The notes below the pieces were generated by a model. The model saw only the letters and a program-made list of their open reading frames with translations, was not told the origin of the DNA and did not search any database. Of a stretch of 6,185 nucleotides of DNA, positions 1-6,185 are shown piece by piece. The translations under genes were made by a program, and so were the position numbers. The stretch is from Ferruginibacter sp. (GTDB lineage: Bacteria; Bacteroidota; Bacteroidia; Chitinophagales; Chitinophagaceae), in the NCBI GenBank assembly GCA_025357775.1, contig JANXOQ010000394.1, positions 1 through 6,185 of the forward strand, in the 5' to 3' direction. Positions within the stretch are counted from its first letter, which is position 1; each line of letters opens with the position of its first letter.

Positions 1-761
1 TATTTGAAAATATTTACAAGAAAACGTCTTTTATTTTTATTATTTAAGAATAAAATTTCTTTAGATGAGAGTTTAAATGGGATAATTAATAGAGCATCTC
101 TTAAATAGCGATAATTATTTATAAGGTAGTCATATGAATTATTTATCTCTTGTCCTTCATGTCGTCTATAAAACATAAATTCTTTTGATAATAAAATAAT
201 GTTACTATTACAAGTTGCTTTTAAATTAAAATACATATCACCAGGTACACCATATTCAACAGGATACCCTCCAATAAAATCAAAAAAAGATTTTTTAATA
301 ACTGTTGCACCAGGTCCATGCATTAAATATGGAGACTCAAAAAAATGATTGCGTATTGCTTCTTCAGATTGCAAGCACACATTATGCGCTTGTGTGGTAC
401 AACGCATAGCAAATGATGCTTCTGGGTATTCTAACATTGATTTTAGTAAATATTCAATGCTATAATCAAAAATCATATCGTCAGAATCAACAGTTATGAT
501 ATATTCTCCTAAAGCAAGAGATACAGCTTTATTTCTATTTGTAAATTGACCTAAATTTTTTTCATTTTTAATTACCCTTAGCCTATGATCAAGCTTTGCA
601 TATTTTTGAGCTATAGAAACTGTGTTATCTGATGAAAAATCATCAAGTATAATTAATTCAAAATTTTTATGTGATGAAGTAAGTACACTTTCAATTGCTT
701 CCCCAATAAATTTTTCTCTATTAAAAGCAGTCATTAAAACACTTACTAATATATTATCCAT
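1..761 (-). CDS. GT2-family glycosyltransferase, 3' end cut by window edge
   Basis: Family 2 (GT-A fold) glycosyltransferase, expected to transfer a sugar from a nucleotide donor to a growing surface glycan in the cytoplasm. The frame is open from the ATG at 759-761 to the window edge, giving 253 visible residues; the C-terminus is missing. The N-terminus reads MDNILVSVLMTAFNREKFIG, the usual first strand with the TxFNR turn. LDDFSSDNT (39-47) is the donor-binding acidic patch, NRNKA (75-79) follows, and VDSDD (91-95) is the DxD metal-binding motif. HGPGATVIKK (148-157), GGYP (164-167) and PGDMYFNLK (173-181) match the acceptor-side half, where D175 may be the catalytic base region. RRHEGQE (199-205) is a common late motif. 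A TAG stop directly precedes the ATG, so the start is certain. It overlaps the end of the upstream GT4 gene by 8 bases (ATGGATAA), implying translational coupling. Family is clear; donor and acceptor are unknown. Confidence 0.93.
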   Translation of the reverse strand, partial: MDNILVSVLMTAFNREKFIGEAIESVLTSSHKNFELIILDDFSSDNTVSIAQKYAKLDHRLRVIKNEKNLGQFTNRNKAVSLALGEYIITVDSDDMIFDYSIEYLLKSMLEYPEASFAMRCTTQAHNVCLQSEEAIRNHFFESPYLMHGPGATVIKKSFFDFIGGYPVEYGVPGDMYFNLKATCNSNIILLSKEFMFYRRHEGQEINNSYDYLINNYRYLRDALLIIPFKLSSKEILFLNNKNKRRFLVNIFK

Positions 762-1902
762 CTAATTTTTTTCGTAGATATTTCGTAATAAAATTGGGAA
801 TAAATGGATTATCTAATCTACTACCATAAATTTTTTTGGCTTTTTTTCTTTTACTTATGCTTGTAACTTCAATTATATTTTCTTCAATTATAGATGTATT
901 TAAAATTGGATGAAACATTTTTTTTGAGAACTCAATACAATTGTTTCGCATTCGTTTCGCATCTAATTCATTTTTTATCAAAAATTCTATTTTATTTGCG
1001 TATGTGAGTGAGTCATCAATTTTTATTTTAAACCCAGTTACATTTTCTATTATCAATTCTTGAATTCCTCCATCTAAATTTGAAACTAAAGGAATTACTC
1101 CACATTTCATTGCTTCAATTATTGATACTGGCATTCCTTCTGCTTTTGATGGCAAAAGAAAAAAATTCATACAAACCATTTTTTCCAATATTTCATCATT
1201 AGAAACTTCTCCATAAAAATTTACTTTATCATCCAAATTCCAAATAATTGCAAGTTCTTCACTTGCAGTGCCAAAAATATTCCATACAGGAAAAATATTT
1301 TTGATTCTTAAATCCATTGCAATTTTGGGTAATAAATCATATCCTTTAAAATTAGAAAGTCTCCCTACAAATGCAATATTTATTTCACTATTGATAATAA
1401 CATTTGGTAAAACATCTGGCACAGGAAAACGTAAATATTTAAACCTACTATAATACTCTGGCATAGTTTGTATTAAATTATCTTCAATACTTTTTGATAC
1501 TGCTATAAATAAATCAACGTTATCAATATGTTTTTTCGCAAGCTCATAATAGTACATATAATCGCCATGCAAAAAGCAAATAACTTTATTTTGCAACCCC
1601 AAGTTACTTACCATACCTAGTTCTAACCAATCGTGTGCTACAATTACTGCATTTTTATTTGGCAATAATTTTGCAAGTTTCTTGCAAGTGTAGTAAAAAT
1701 TATTTTTGCTACTATAATAAAATATTTTTTGAGTTATAGCACCCTCTAGATATTCTTGAGTAAAGGAATTTTTATCGTCTTCTTTAATAACAAAAATGAT
1801 ATGATTATTAATATTTTTATTATCAGAAAATTTTATTAAATTTTTTATAACTGAAAAAACACCACCTTTTTTACCATTATGAAAATGAAAAATTTCTATC
1901 AC
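754..1902 (-). CDS. GT4-family (GT-B fold) glycosyltransferase
   Basis: Retaining glycosyltransferase of the large GT4 group, 382 residues, a normal length. The N-terminal acceptor domain opens with HFHNGKKGGVFSVIKNL (6-22), containing the glycine loop, and has LHGDY at 111-115. The C-terminal donor domain has VGRLSNFKG (179-187), where R181 and K186 are the usual diphosphate-contacting pair. The EX7E motif is EGMPVSIIE (255-263), followed by GG and QEL near 278-283. It is predicted to be cytoplasmic, peripheral to the membrane, acting on a lipid-linked glycan. The start is GTG at 1900-1902; an in-frame TAA sits two codons upstream and the next internal Met is at residue 97, so GTG is effectively forced. 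The start overlaps the previous gene's stop as GTGA. A strongly basic tail (KRKKAKK near 351-357, then YLRKK near 375-379) extends past the catalytic domain and may bind the membrane. Sugar specificity cannot be read. Confidence 0.95.
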   Translation of the reverse strand: MIEIFHFHNGKKGGVFSVIKNLIKFSDNKNINNHIIFVIKEDDKNSFTQEYLEGAITQKIFYYSSKNNFYYTCKKLAKLLPNKNAVIVAHDWLELGMVSNLGLQNKVICFLHGDYMYYYELAKKHIDNVDLFIAVSKSIEDNLIQTMPEYYSRFKYLRFPVPDVLPNVIINSEINIAFVGRLSNFKGYDLLPKIAMDLRIKNIFPVWNIFGTASEELAIIWNLDDKVNFYGEVSNDEILEKMVCMNFFLLPSKAEGMPVSIIEAMKCGVIPLVSNLDGGIQELIIENVTGFKIKIDDSLTYANKIEFLIKNELDAKRMRNNCIEFSKKMFHPILNTSIIEENIIEVTSISKRKKAKKIYGSRLDNPFIPNFITKYLRKKLDG

Positions 1903-3245
1903 AATTTATTTACTTTTATAAAATATAAATTATACAAATAAGAAAACATAATAAAAGACATTAGCACCTCAGAAAAAAGATATCTAAAATCTTGAGAAAC
2001 TAAAGCTATAAATAAAGAGCCTACATTACCTATTAGTGGTAAAAATGGTAATGTCCAATACAATCCTTTTGTAACAGCTATAAAAATGAACAATAAAAGT
2101 AATATCCAAACTTGAAATGAACCAGACCAAAAAATAAGTCTTGTGTAAAGAGGTTTGTCAATTCTGTTGCTGTTAGATACTAGTTTTTTCATTAAATTAT
2201 TTAAATATGAAAATTTACCAGCTCCACATTCGCTACAATAAGTATTTCTAAAACTGCCTTTAATTGGAATAGGTGACCAAATTAATTCTGTCATCATAAA
2301 TTCAGATTTAAAAAAAATAGTTGGATTATTTTTGATGTTCCTAAAAAATGCATTTCGTATTTCTGATTTTAGTGATTTCACATTTTCTCTATACTCATTT
2401 CCGCTGTTGCCAAATGCATACCCATCATGAGAATAATAACTAAATTGAGTTTCAAAAGAATCTATAGGCATAATTTTCGCTAATACTTTTTTACCTTCCT
2501 CGTCTAATTTTTTTTCATGTAAAAAGGTTGATAAGTGCTTTACAAGAACATGGTCAAAACTCATCCAAGTTTTTTTTGCGCCTCCAAATTGAAATGCTAT
2601 AAATATAAAAAAGTAATTTACTAGAACAGCTATAGAAAGTATGAATACAAGTTTGTTTCTTATTTTTTTAAAACAAAAAAAAAGCACAAAAAAAGAAAAT
2701 AGTACTACTGCTATCCCATTATGCCTAGTGCCTATAATGAAAAGCGTAGCAATAAATAACTCAAAAAAAATATATTTATTAGGGTTATTATTTTCTTTTA
2801 TAGTTTTGGTGTAATAAATAAGTATGTAAGAAAAATAAAAAATTGATATTCCATAGAGGACATCTTTCCAGTAGGTAACCATCATATATCCAATAGATGG
2901 AACAATTGAAAAAACGAATGAAAACACTAACAAAACCCTAAAATCACTTCCATTTTTTAAGAAAAAAACTAATAGCCTTGCTAGTAATAGGGAATATAAT
3001 ATTATGTTTATTAAAATATAACCATCAAACCCAAAAAAAATAAATTTTATTGCTCTTATATATATTAAAAAGAAAAGAGGGTGATGGTCATTTAATTCGG
3101 TCAGATAAGCATAGGAGTCTGCGGAAGTGCAGCCAGGGTAAAAAGCAAAATAATATAACAATAAAATAAAAAATGGTACAATAAATAGTATTGTGCTTTT
3201 TTGTTTAACTCTTTTTATAATATTAAAATAAATATTATTACTCAT
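1899..3245 (-). CDS. Polytopic membrane protein, GT-C-like (possibly DUF6020-type)
   Basis: Integral membrane protein of 448 residues with about eleven hydrophobic segments, roughly at 19-37, 55-72, 75-95, 103-120, 128-147, 158-175, 177-192, 198-220, 375-392, 398-416 and 420-440. A large hydrophilic region lies between them at about 221-372. Features resembling GT-C glycosyltransferases are an acidic residue in the first loop (PGCTSADSY, D43), then DHHP (53-56), YWKDV (125-129), TRHNG (173-177) and DFRY near the C-terminus (419-422). From memory the PG...D...HHP, KDV and RxNG pattern resembles uncharacterised DUF6020-type proteins; this was not searched. If GT-C, it would use a polyprenyl-phosphate sugar on the outer face, which suits the upstream gene. 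A Wzy-like polymerase is an alternative, since those also have many helices and one big loop. Start ATG at 3243-3245, two codons after an in-frame TAA, overlaps the upstream stop as ATGA. C39, C337 and C340 lie in loops. Confidence 0.85.
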   Translation of the reverse strand: MSNNIYFNIIKRVKQKSTILFIVPFFILLLYYFAFYPGCTSADSYAYLTELNDHHPLFFLIYIRAIKFIFFGFDGYILINIILYSLLLARLLVFFLKNGSDFRVLLVFSFVFSIVPSIGYMMVTYWKDVLYGISIFYFSYILIYYTKTIKENNNPNKYIFFELFIATLFIIGTRHNGIAVVLFSFFVLFFCFKKIRNKLVFILSIAVLVNYFFIFIAFQFGGAKKTWMSFDHVLVKHLSTFLHEKKLDEEGKKVLAKIMPIDSFETQFSYYSHDGYAFGNSGNEYRENVKSLKSEIRNAFFRNIKNNPTIFFKSEFMMTELIWSPIPIKGSFRNTYCSECGAGKFSYLNNLMKKLVSNSNRIDKPLYTRLIFWSGSFQVWILLLLFIFIAVTKGLYWTLPFLPLIGNVGSLFIALVSQDFRYLFSEVLMSFIMFSYLYNLYFIKVNKL

Positions 3246-4177
3246 GTATTATTTTGCTTAATGTACTTTAGTTGGTGCAATCGAAATTCAAATTCTCTTC
3301 TTTCTGTATTTACTAATGAGTCTAAATTTAAGCCAATTAAAAAAGAATTAACTGCAATAAGTATTAGAATAAAACTTAAAATTAATGTAGGAAACCTTGG
3401 CACTAAACCTGTATTTAAATATTCAATAAAAACCGGATAAGCTAAAATAGTAGAAATGAAAAGTAAAAGTAAACTTACAATTGAAAAAAATAGTAAAGGT
3501 CTATAATTTTTAAATAAATTAAAAACTGTTATAATTACTTTAAAGCCATCTTTAAATGTGTTGAGCTTTGAAAAACTACCTTCAGGTCTGTTTTGATAAT
3601 TGATTGGAATACTTTTATAAATAAGTCGTTTATCTAAAGCATGAATAGTTAACTCTGTTTCTATCTCAAAACCCTTAGATAATACAGGCAGTGATTTTGC
3701 AAACTGAAAACTCATAGCTCTGTAACCAGTAAGCACATCTGTAATGTTTGATTTAAAAAGAAAATTTATTGAGTTCCTTATTAGAGAATTTCCAAAATTG
3801 TGCCCAAGCCTTTTATTTACAGTAAAATAATTAGAGCCAAGTCTATCTCCAATTGACATTTCGTAACCATCTTGCAAAATAAAATTGCATAAATCATTTG
3901 CATTTTCGGGTGGATATGTATCATCGCCATCTACCATAAGGTAACACTCTGCATCAACTTCCCTTAAGGCTCGTCTTAACACATTCCCTTTACCTTGCAA
4001 TCTCTCTTTCTTTACTACCACCCCAGTAGATAATGCTTCGCTAAAAGTATTATCAGTAGAGTTATTGTCGTATACATATATAACTGCTTCAGGCAATGAT
4101 AACTTAAAATCATGTATTACCTTTTTAATAGTTAGTCCCTCGTTGTAACATGGAATTATGAGTGCAATTTTATCCAT
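3242..4177 (-). CDS. GT2 polyprenyl-phosphate glycosyltransferase (DPM1/GtrB-like), membrane-anchored
   Basis: This 311-residue protein resembles the dolichyl-phosphate-mannose-synthase-like branch of GT2, including bacterial enzymes that make undecaprenyl-phosphate sugars. Visible motifs in order: IIPCYNEG (7-14), YDNNSTDNT (36-44), QGKGNVLRRAL (61-71), the metal-binding VDGDDTYPP (82-90), DVLTGYRAMS (147-156), KGFEIETELT (168-177) and NRPEGSFSKL (196-205). Two transmembrane helices follow, about 227-249 and 264-286, then a short charged tail. That is the usual layout: cytoplasmic catalytic domain plus helical anchor. It probably transfers one sugar from a nucleotide donor to undecaprenyl phosphate; which sugar cannot be told. 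The ATG at 4175-4177 is the first after an in-frame TAA at 4190-4192. The leader is A-rich with no GGAGG-like site. Eight bases separate it from the upstream GT4, and its TGA overlaps the next ATG as ATGA, tying it to the membrane protein that could use its product. Confidence 0.94.
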   Translation of the reverse strand: MDKIALIIPCYNEGLTIKKVIHDFKLSLPEAVIYVYDNNSTDNTFSEALSTGVVVKKERLQGKGNVLRRALREVDAECYLMVDGDDTYPPENANDLCNFILQDGYEMSIGDRLGSNYFTVNKRLGHNFGNSLIRNSINFLFKSNITDVLTGYRAMSFQFAKSLPVLSKGFEIETELTIHALDKRLIYKSIPINYQNRPEGSFSKLNTFKDGFKVIITVFNLFKNYRPLLFFSIVSLLLLFISTILAYPVFIEYLNTGLVPRFPTLILSFILILIAVNSFLIGLNLDSLVNTERREFEFRLHQLKYIKQNNT

Positions 4178-4185
4178 TTTTTTGT

Positions 4186-5421
4186 TTAATTATTACTATC
4201 ATGTTTTTGAAATTGTTCATAAATATTTAGTATATTTTTTTGTAGATTAATATTATTTAGCATACTCACTTGTGCATTTTTGGCTAATTCAAAACCAAAA
4301 TTTTTATGCTCAATTAATAATTTTATTTTTTTAGCTAAATCGTTGGAGGATGTAGCAGAAAATAACAAGCCTGTTTTTTTGTGCTCAATAAGTTCTGGCA
4401 TTCCTCCCCTATCTGCTGCTATTACTGGGCAACCAGCTGCCATAGCCTCAAGAATAACTGTTGGACAATTTTCCCAAAGACTGGGAACTAAACAGATGTC
4501 TGATGTTTCAAAAACATTCCTTACTTCTTCTCCATTAAGTACACCTAAGAAATCTACTTTTTTTGAAAATTTCCCCAAGGTATTTATCATCAATGATTTT
4601 GCTGACTGTATTTCTTTAGAAATTGGCTCATCCCTTCCCACTATTTTAAAACGATATTCTGGATATTGTTTAACAATTTTTTTTATAGCTTCTGTTAGTA
4701 CAACTATACCCTTCAATATTGTAAGTTTACCTACAAAACATATAATTTTATTATCTCTATCTATAACATTACTTTGTTGCTCAGAATAAATAAAATAGGG
4801 ATTTGCAATTACATTAATTTTATTTTCTTCAAATTTCCAAAAATTAATAGCCCATTTTTTTAATGCATTTGATGGTGATAATAGCACATCAGCTTTTGTG
4901 CAAATAATATATTCATCATCATTTTCCATATTCTTGTCAGAAGTAGCCCAAAACCCTAAATCTAACTTTCCTTTTCTTAATGATCCAAGTACATAACGCA
5001 TTTTTTTAAAAAAGGTATGATGGGAATTGTAAATTTTGGTTATTAAAACACCTGGGGTATGCATTTTAACAATTAAAGGTATTAGAGGGTACTTATTTTT
5101 AATATCCAATGCACATGCACCTACTTCAGGGCTTTCTATTACATCAATTTTATTTTCCAATAAAAAATCGGAAAAAACTTTAGTTACCTCTTTTCTAAAT
5201 TGATTATTACTCGATGCTAAAATTAAATAGTTTTCATAATTTTCATTTTTAATACAAACATGAGTTGGTTTCTTATTTGTGCAAGAAAACACGAAAACTT
5301 TGTGTCCATAGTTTCCAAGCAAATTAGCTAAATTAAAAAAATAAGAACCAATACCACCTATTGCATTATGAGGAGGAAATTCAAAAGTTATCAATGCTAT
5401 ATTTAATTTTTCCTTATTCAC
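4186..5421 (-). CDS. GT4-family (GT-B fold) glycosyltransferase
   Basis: Full-length 411-residue GT4 enzyme. The N-terminus has LITFEFPPHNAIGGIGSYFF (10-29), the classic PPxxGGIG loop of GT4 acceptor domains, and KMHTPG at 119-124. The donor domain has FVGKLTILKG (229-238); the usual arginine of GRL is a lysine (K232), with K237 retained. The EX7E motif is ENCPTVILE (317-325) inside PSLWENCPTVILEAMAAGCP, then ADRGGMPELI (336-345) and TGLLF (350-354), all typical. It is expected to be cytoplasmic, adding a sugar with retention during glycan assembly. The start is GTG (5419-5421): an in-frame TAA lies six codons upstream with no ATG between, and the conserved first strand begins at residue 7, so little could be trimmed. 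The gene overlaps the end of the upstream GT2 by 8 bases (GTGAATAA). It shares motifs, not close identity, with the GT4 at 754-1902. Donor and acceptor are unknown. Confidence 0.96.
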   Translation of the reverse strand: MNKEKLNIALITFEFPPHNAIGGIGSYFFNLANLLGNYGHKVFVFSCTNKKPTHVCIKNENYENYLILASSNNQFRKEVTKVFSDFLLENKIDVIESPEVGACALDIKNKYPLIPLIVKMHTPGVLITKIYNSHHTFFKKMRYVLGSLRKGKLDLGFWATSDKNMENDDEYIICTKADVLLSPSNALKKWAINFWKFEENKINVIANPYFIYSEQQSNVIDRDNKIICFVGKLTILKGIVVLTEAIKKIVKQYPEYRFKIVGRDEPISKEIQSAKSLMINTLGKFSKKVDFLGVLNGEEVRNVFETSDICLVPSLWENCPTVILEAMAAGCPVIAADRGGMPELIEHKKTGLLFSATSSNDLAKKIKLLIEHKNFGFELAKNAQVSMLNNINLQKNILNIYEQFQKHDSNN

Positions 5422-6185
5422 TAAGATAAAAATTTCTTAAAAATTGTTTTGCTTTTTGAAATATAGTTTTACCTGTCATATCTAAAACCTGTTTCTTACT
5501 CCACCATTCCCAATTATGGTCAAACTTTATTGCATGTTTTTCTGCAATCCAACTAAAACTATCTGCTAGCTTTTTTTCATTGTACCGAACTTTTACGGAA
5601 TCTTTATCAATACGAGCTTTTTGAAACCTATGATCATGTCTTAAAATAACATCATTCATGCTAAAAACTGATAGCTTTTCTTTTTTACTACAAACAACCC
5701 TAATTGAATATTCATAATCCTCAAAACCAAAAAGTTTATCGTCAAACAATCCATGTTCCAAAAAAATACTTCTGTTAATTATGGATGCTCCAGATGGAAA
5801 GTAATTACCATATTCATTTGCTAACTCTTCAATAATTATTTCATTATTCTTTTTTACAAACTTCGGGTGCTTTGCAAATTCATTTTCATGCACATTAAAA
5901 AGCTTTGGACAAATTATTGCTGCTTCAGTATTCTCTATTATAAAATCATAAAAACTATGTAACCAATTATTTTGTGGTTCAATAGTAATATCATTATCTA
6001 CAAAAAATAACCATTCTTCATTTGATGCTTCTATTAATTTATTCCTACCTTGTGAAGGCCCTAAATTTTCATCTGAGTGTATAAAAATTAAAGACTGATT
6101 GCCAGTATATTGAGATTTTAATATTTGCCAATTCTTTTTTTCAGAGCCATTATTTAATACATAAATATTTATTGCAGAAGGAATA
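5414..6185 (-). CDS. GT2-family glycosyltransferase, 5' end cut by window edge
   Basis: Family 2 glycosyltransferase whose N-terminus lies beyond the window; 256 residues are visible. The frame stays open from 5893 to 6185, so the GTG at 5891-5893 is an internal valine, not a start. Translating this stretch gives YVLNNGSEKKN (8-18 of the visible part), ENLGPSQGRN (39-48) and FFVDNDI (60-66), whose DND is the DxD metal-binding motif. Further on come FPSGASIINRSIF, then FGFEDYEYSIR (about 5740-5708) carrying the ED pair usually assigned to the catalytic base, and LRHDH near 182-186. This order matches rhamnosyl- or galactosyl-type GT2 enzymes of O-antigen and capsule clusters. Perhaps 30 residues are missing, covering the first strand. 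The end is rich in Trp and then Lys/Arg (WEWWSKK, FQKAKQFLRNF), a possible membrane-contacting tail. It is the first visible gene of the operon and overlaps the next gene by 8 bases. Confidence 0.93.
   Translation of the reverse strand, partial: IPSAINIYVLNNGSEKKNWQILKSQYTGNQSLIFIHSDENLGPSQGRNKLIEASNEEWLFFVDNDITIEPQNNWLHSFYDFIIENTEAAIICPKLFNVHENEFAKHPKFVKKNNEIIIEELANEYGNYFPSGASIINRSIFLEHGLFDDKLFGFEDYEYSIRVVCSKKEKLSVFSMNDVILRHDHRFQKARIDKDSVKVRYNEKKLADSFSWIAEKHAIKFDHNWEWWSKKQVLDMTGKTIFQKAKQFLRNFYLSE

Noticed and set aside
1268..1453. Open + strand frame of 61 codons.
   Set aside because: Lies opposite the donor-domain coding region of the GT4 gene at 754-1902 and has no recognisable feature.
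2223..2240. CxxC (CSEC) as a zinc-ribbon or redox domain.
   Set aside because: There is only one CxxC pair and no thioredoxin-like surroundings, so at most a disulfide or partial metal site is supported.
2570..2577. T-runs within the operon as rho-independent terminators.
   Set aside because: They lie inside coding sequence, and I saw no GC-rich stem next to them.
3201..3440. Open + strand frame of 79 codons across the junction of the two membrane-associated genes.
   Set aside because: Antisense to coding sequence on both sides, with no motif or leader. It is a by-product of the hydrophobic codons on the other strand.
4178..4185. Possible promoter or terminator in the only intergenic gap.
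   Set aside because: Eight bases, A/T-rich, with no inverted repeat; it is too short to hold a promoter and only acts as the leader of the next gene.
4280..4789. Open + strand frame of 169 codons.
   Set aside because: It lies wholly antisense to the well-supported GT4 gene, whose motifs are read on the minus strand. The + strand product shows no domain, membrane layout or ribosome-binding site.
5414..5893. Truncated GT2 or pseudogene starting at the GTG at 5893.
   Set aside because: The frame is open to the window edge and the upstream part carries the missing GT-A motifs including DND.

Overview
This is an AT-rich window (about 30% GC or lower by eye) from a bacterial surface-polysaccharide locus. 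Six genes lie on the minus strand, packed head to tail with no promoter-sized gap. Four are complete: two GT4-type glycosyltransferases, one polyprenyl-phosphate-type GT2 glycosyltransferase and one polytopic membrane protein. The two edge genes are GT2 glycosyltransferases cut by the window; the right-edge gene lacks its 5' end and the left-edge gene lacks its 3' end. The organism cannot be named. Low GC, A-rich leaders without a clear Shine-Dalgarno motif (for example the 8-base spacer 4178-4185) and heavy use of AAA/TTT/ATT codons would suit an AT-rich Bacteroidota or a low-GC proteobacterium. Such clusters are often more AT-rich than their genome, so this is weak evidence.

Transcription runs right to left: GT2 (5414-6185, partial), GT4 (4186-5421), membrane-anchored GT2 (3242-4177), GT-C-like membrane protein (1899-3245), GT4 (754-1902), GT2 (1-761, partial). 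The five junctions are an 8-base overlap, an 8-base gap, a 4-base overlap, a 4-base overlap and an 8-base overlap. That is a translationally coupled operon whose promoter and terminator both lie outside the window. Each internal start is fixed by an in-frame stop within a few codons upstream. No stretch longer than 8 bases is non-coding. I saw no tRNA, rRNA, CRISPR array, insertion sequence or large repeat.

The soluble or peripheral GT2 and GT4 enzymes probably add successive sugars, from nucleotide-sugar donors, to a lipid-linked oligosaccharide at the cytoplasmic face. The middle pair looks like a separate module. The GT2 at 3242-4177 has the build of enzymes that load one sugar onto undecaprenyl phosphate, and the next gene encodes a multi-helix protein with GT-C-like features that could use that lipid-linked sugar on the far side of the membrane. 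No flippase, polymerase, ligase or nucleotide-sugar synthesis gene is visible, so the final product (O antigen, capsule, exopolysaccharide or glycoprotein glycan) cannot be decided. The region is a recognisable accessory type. Its least understood part is the membrane protein and its coupling to the lipid-donor GT2.
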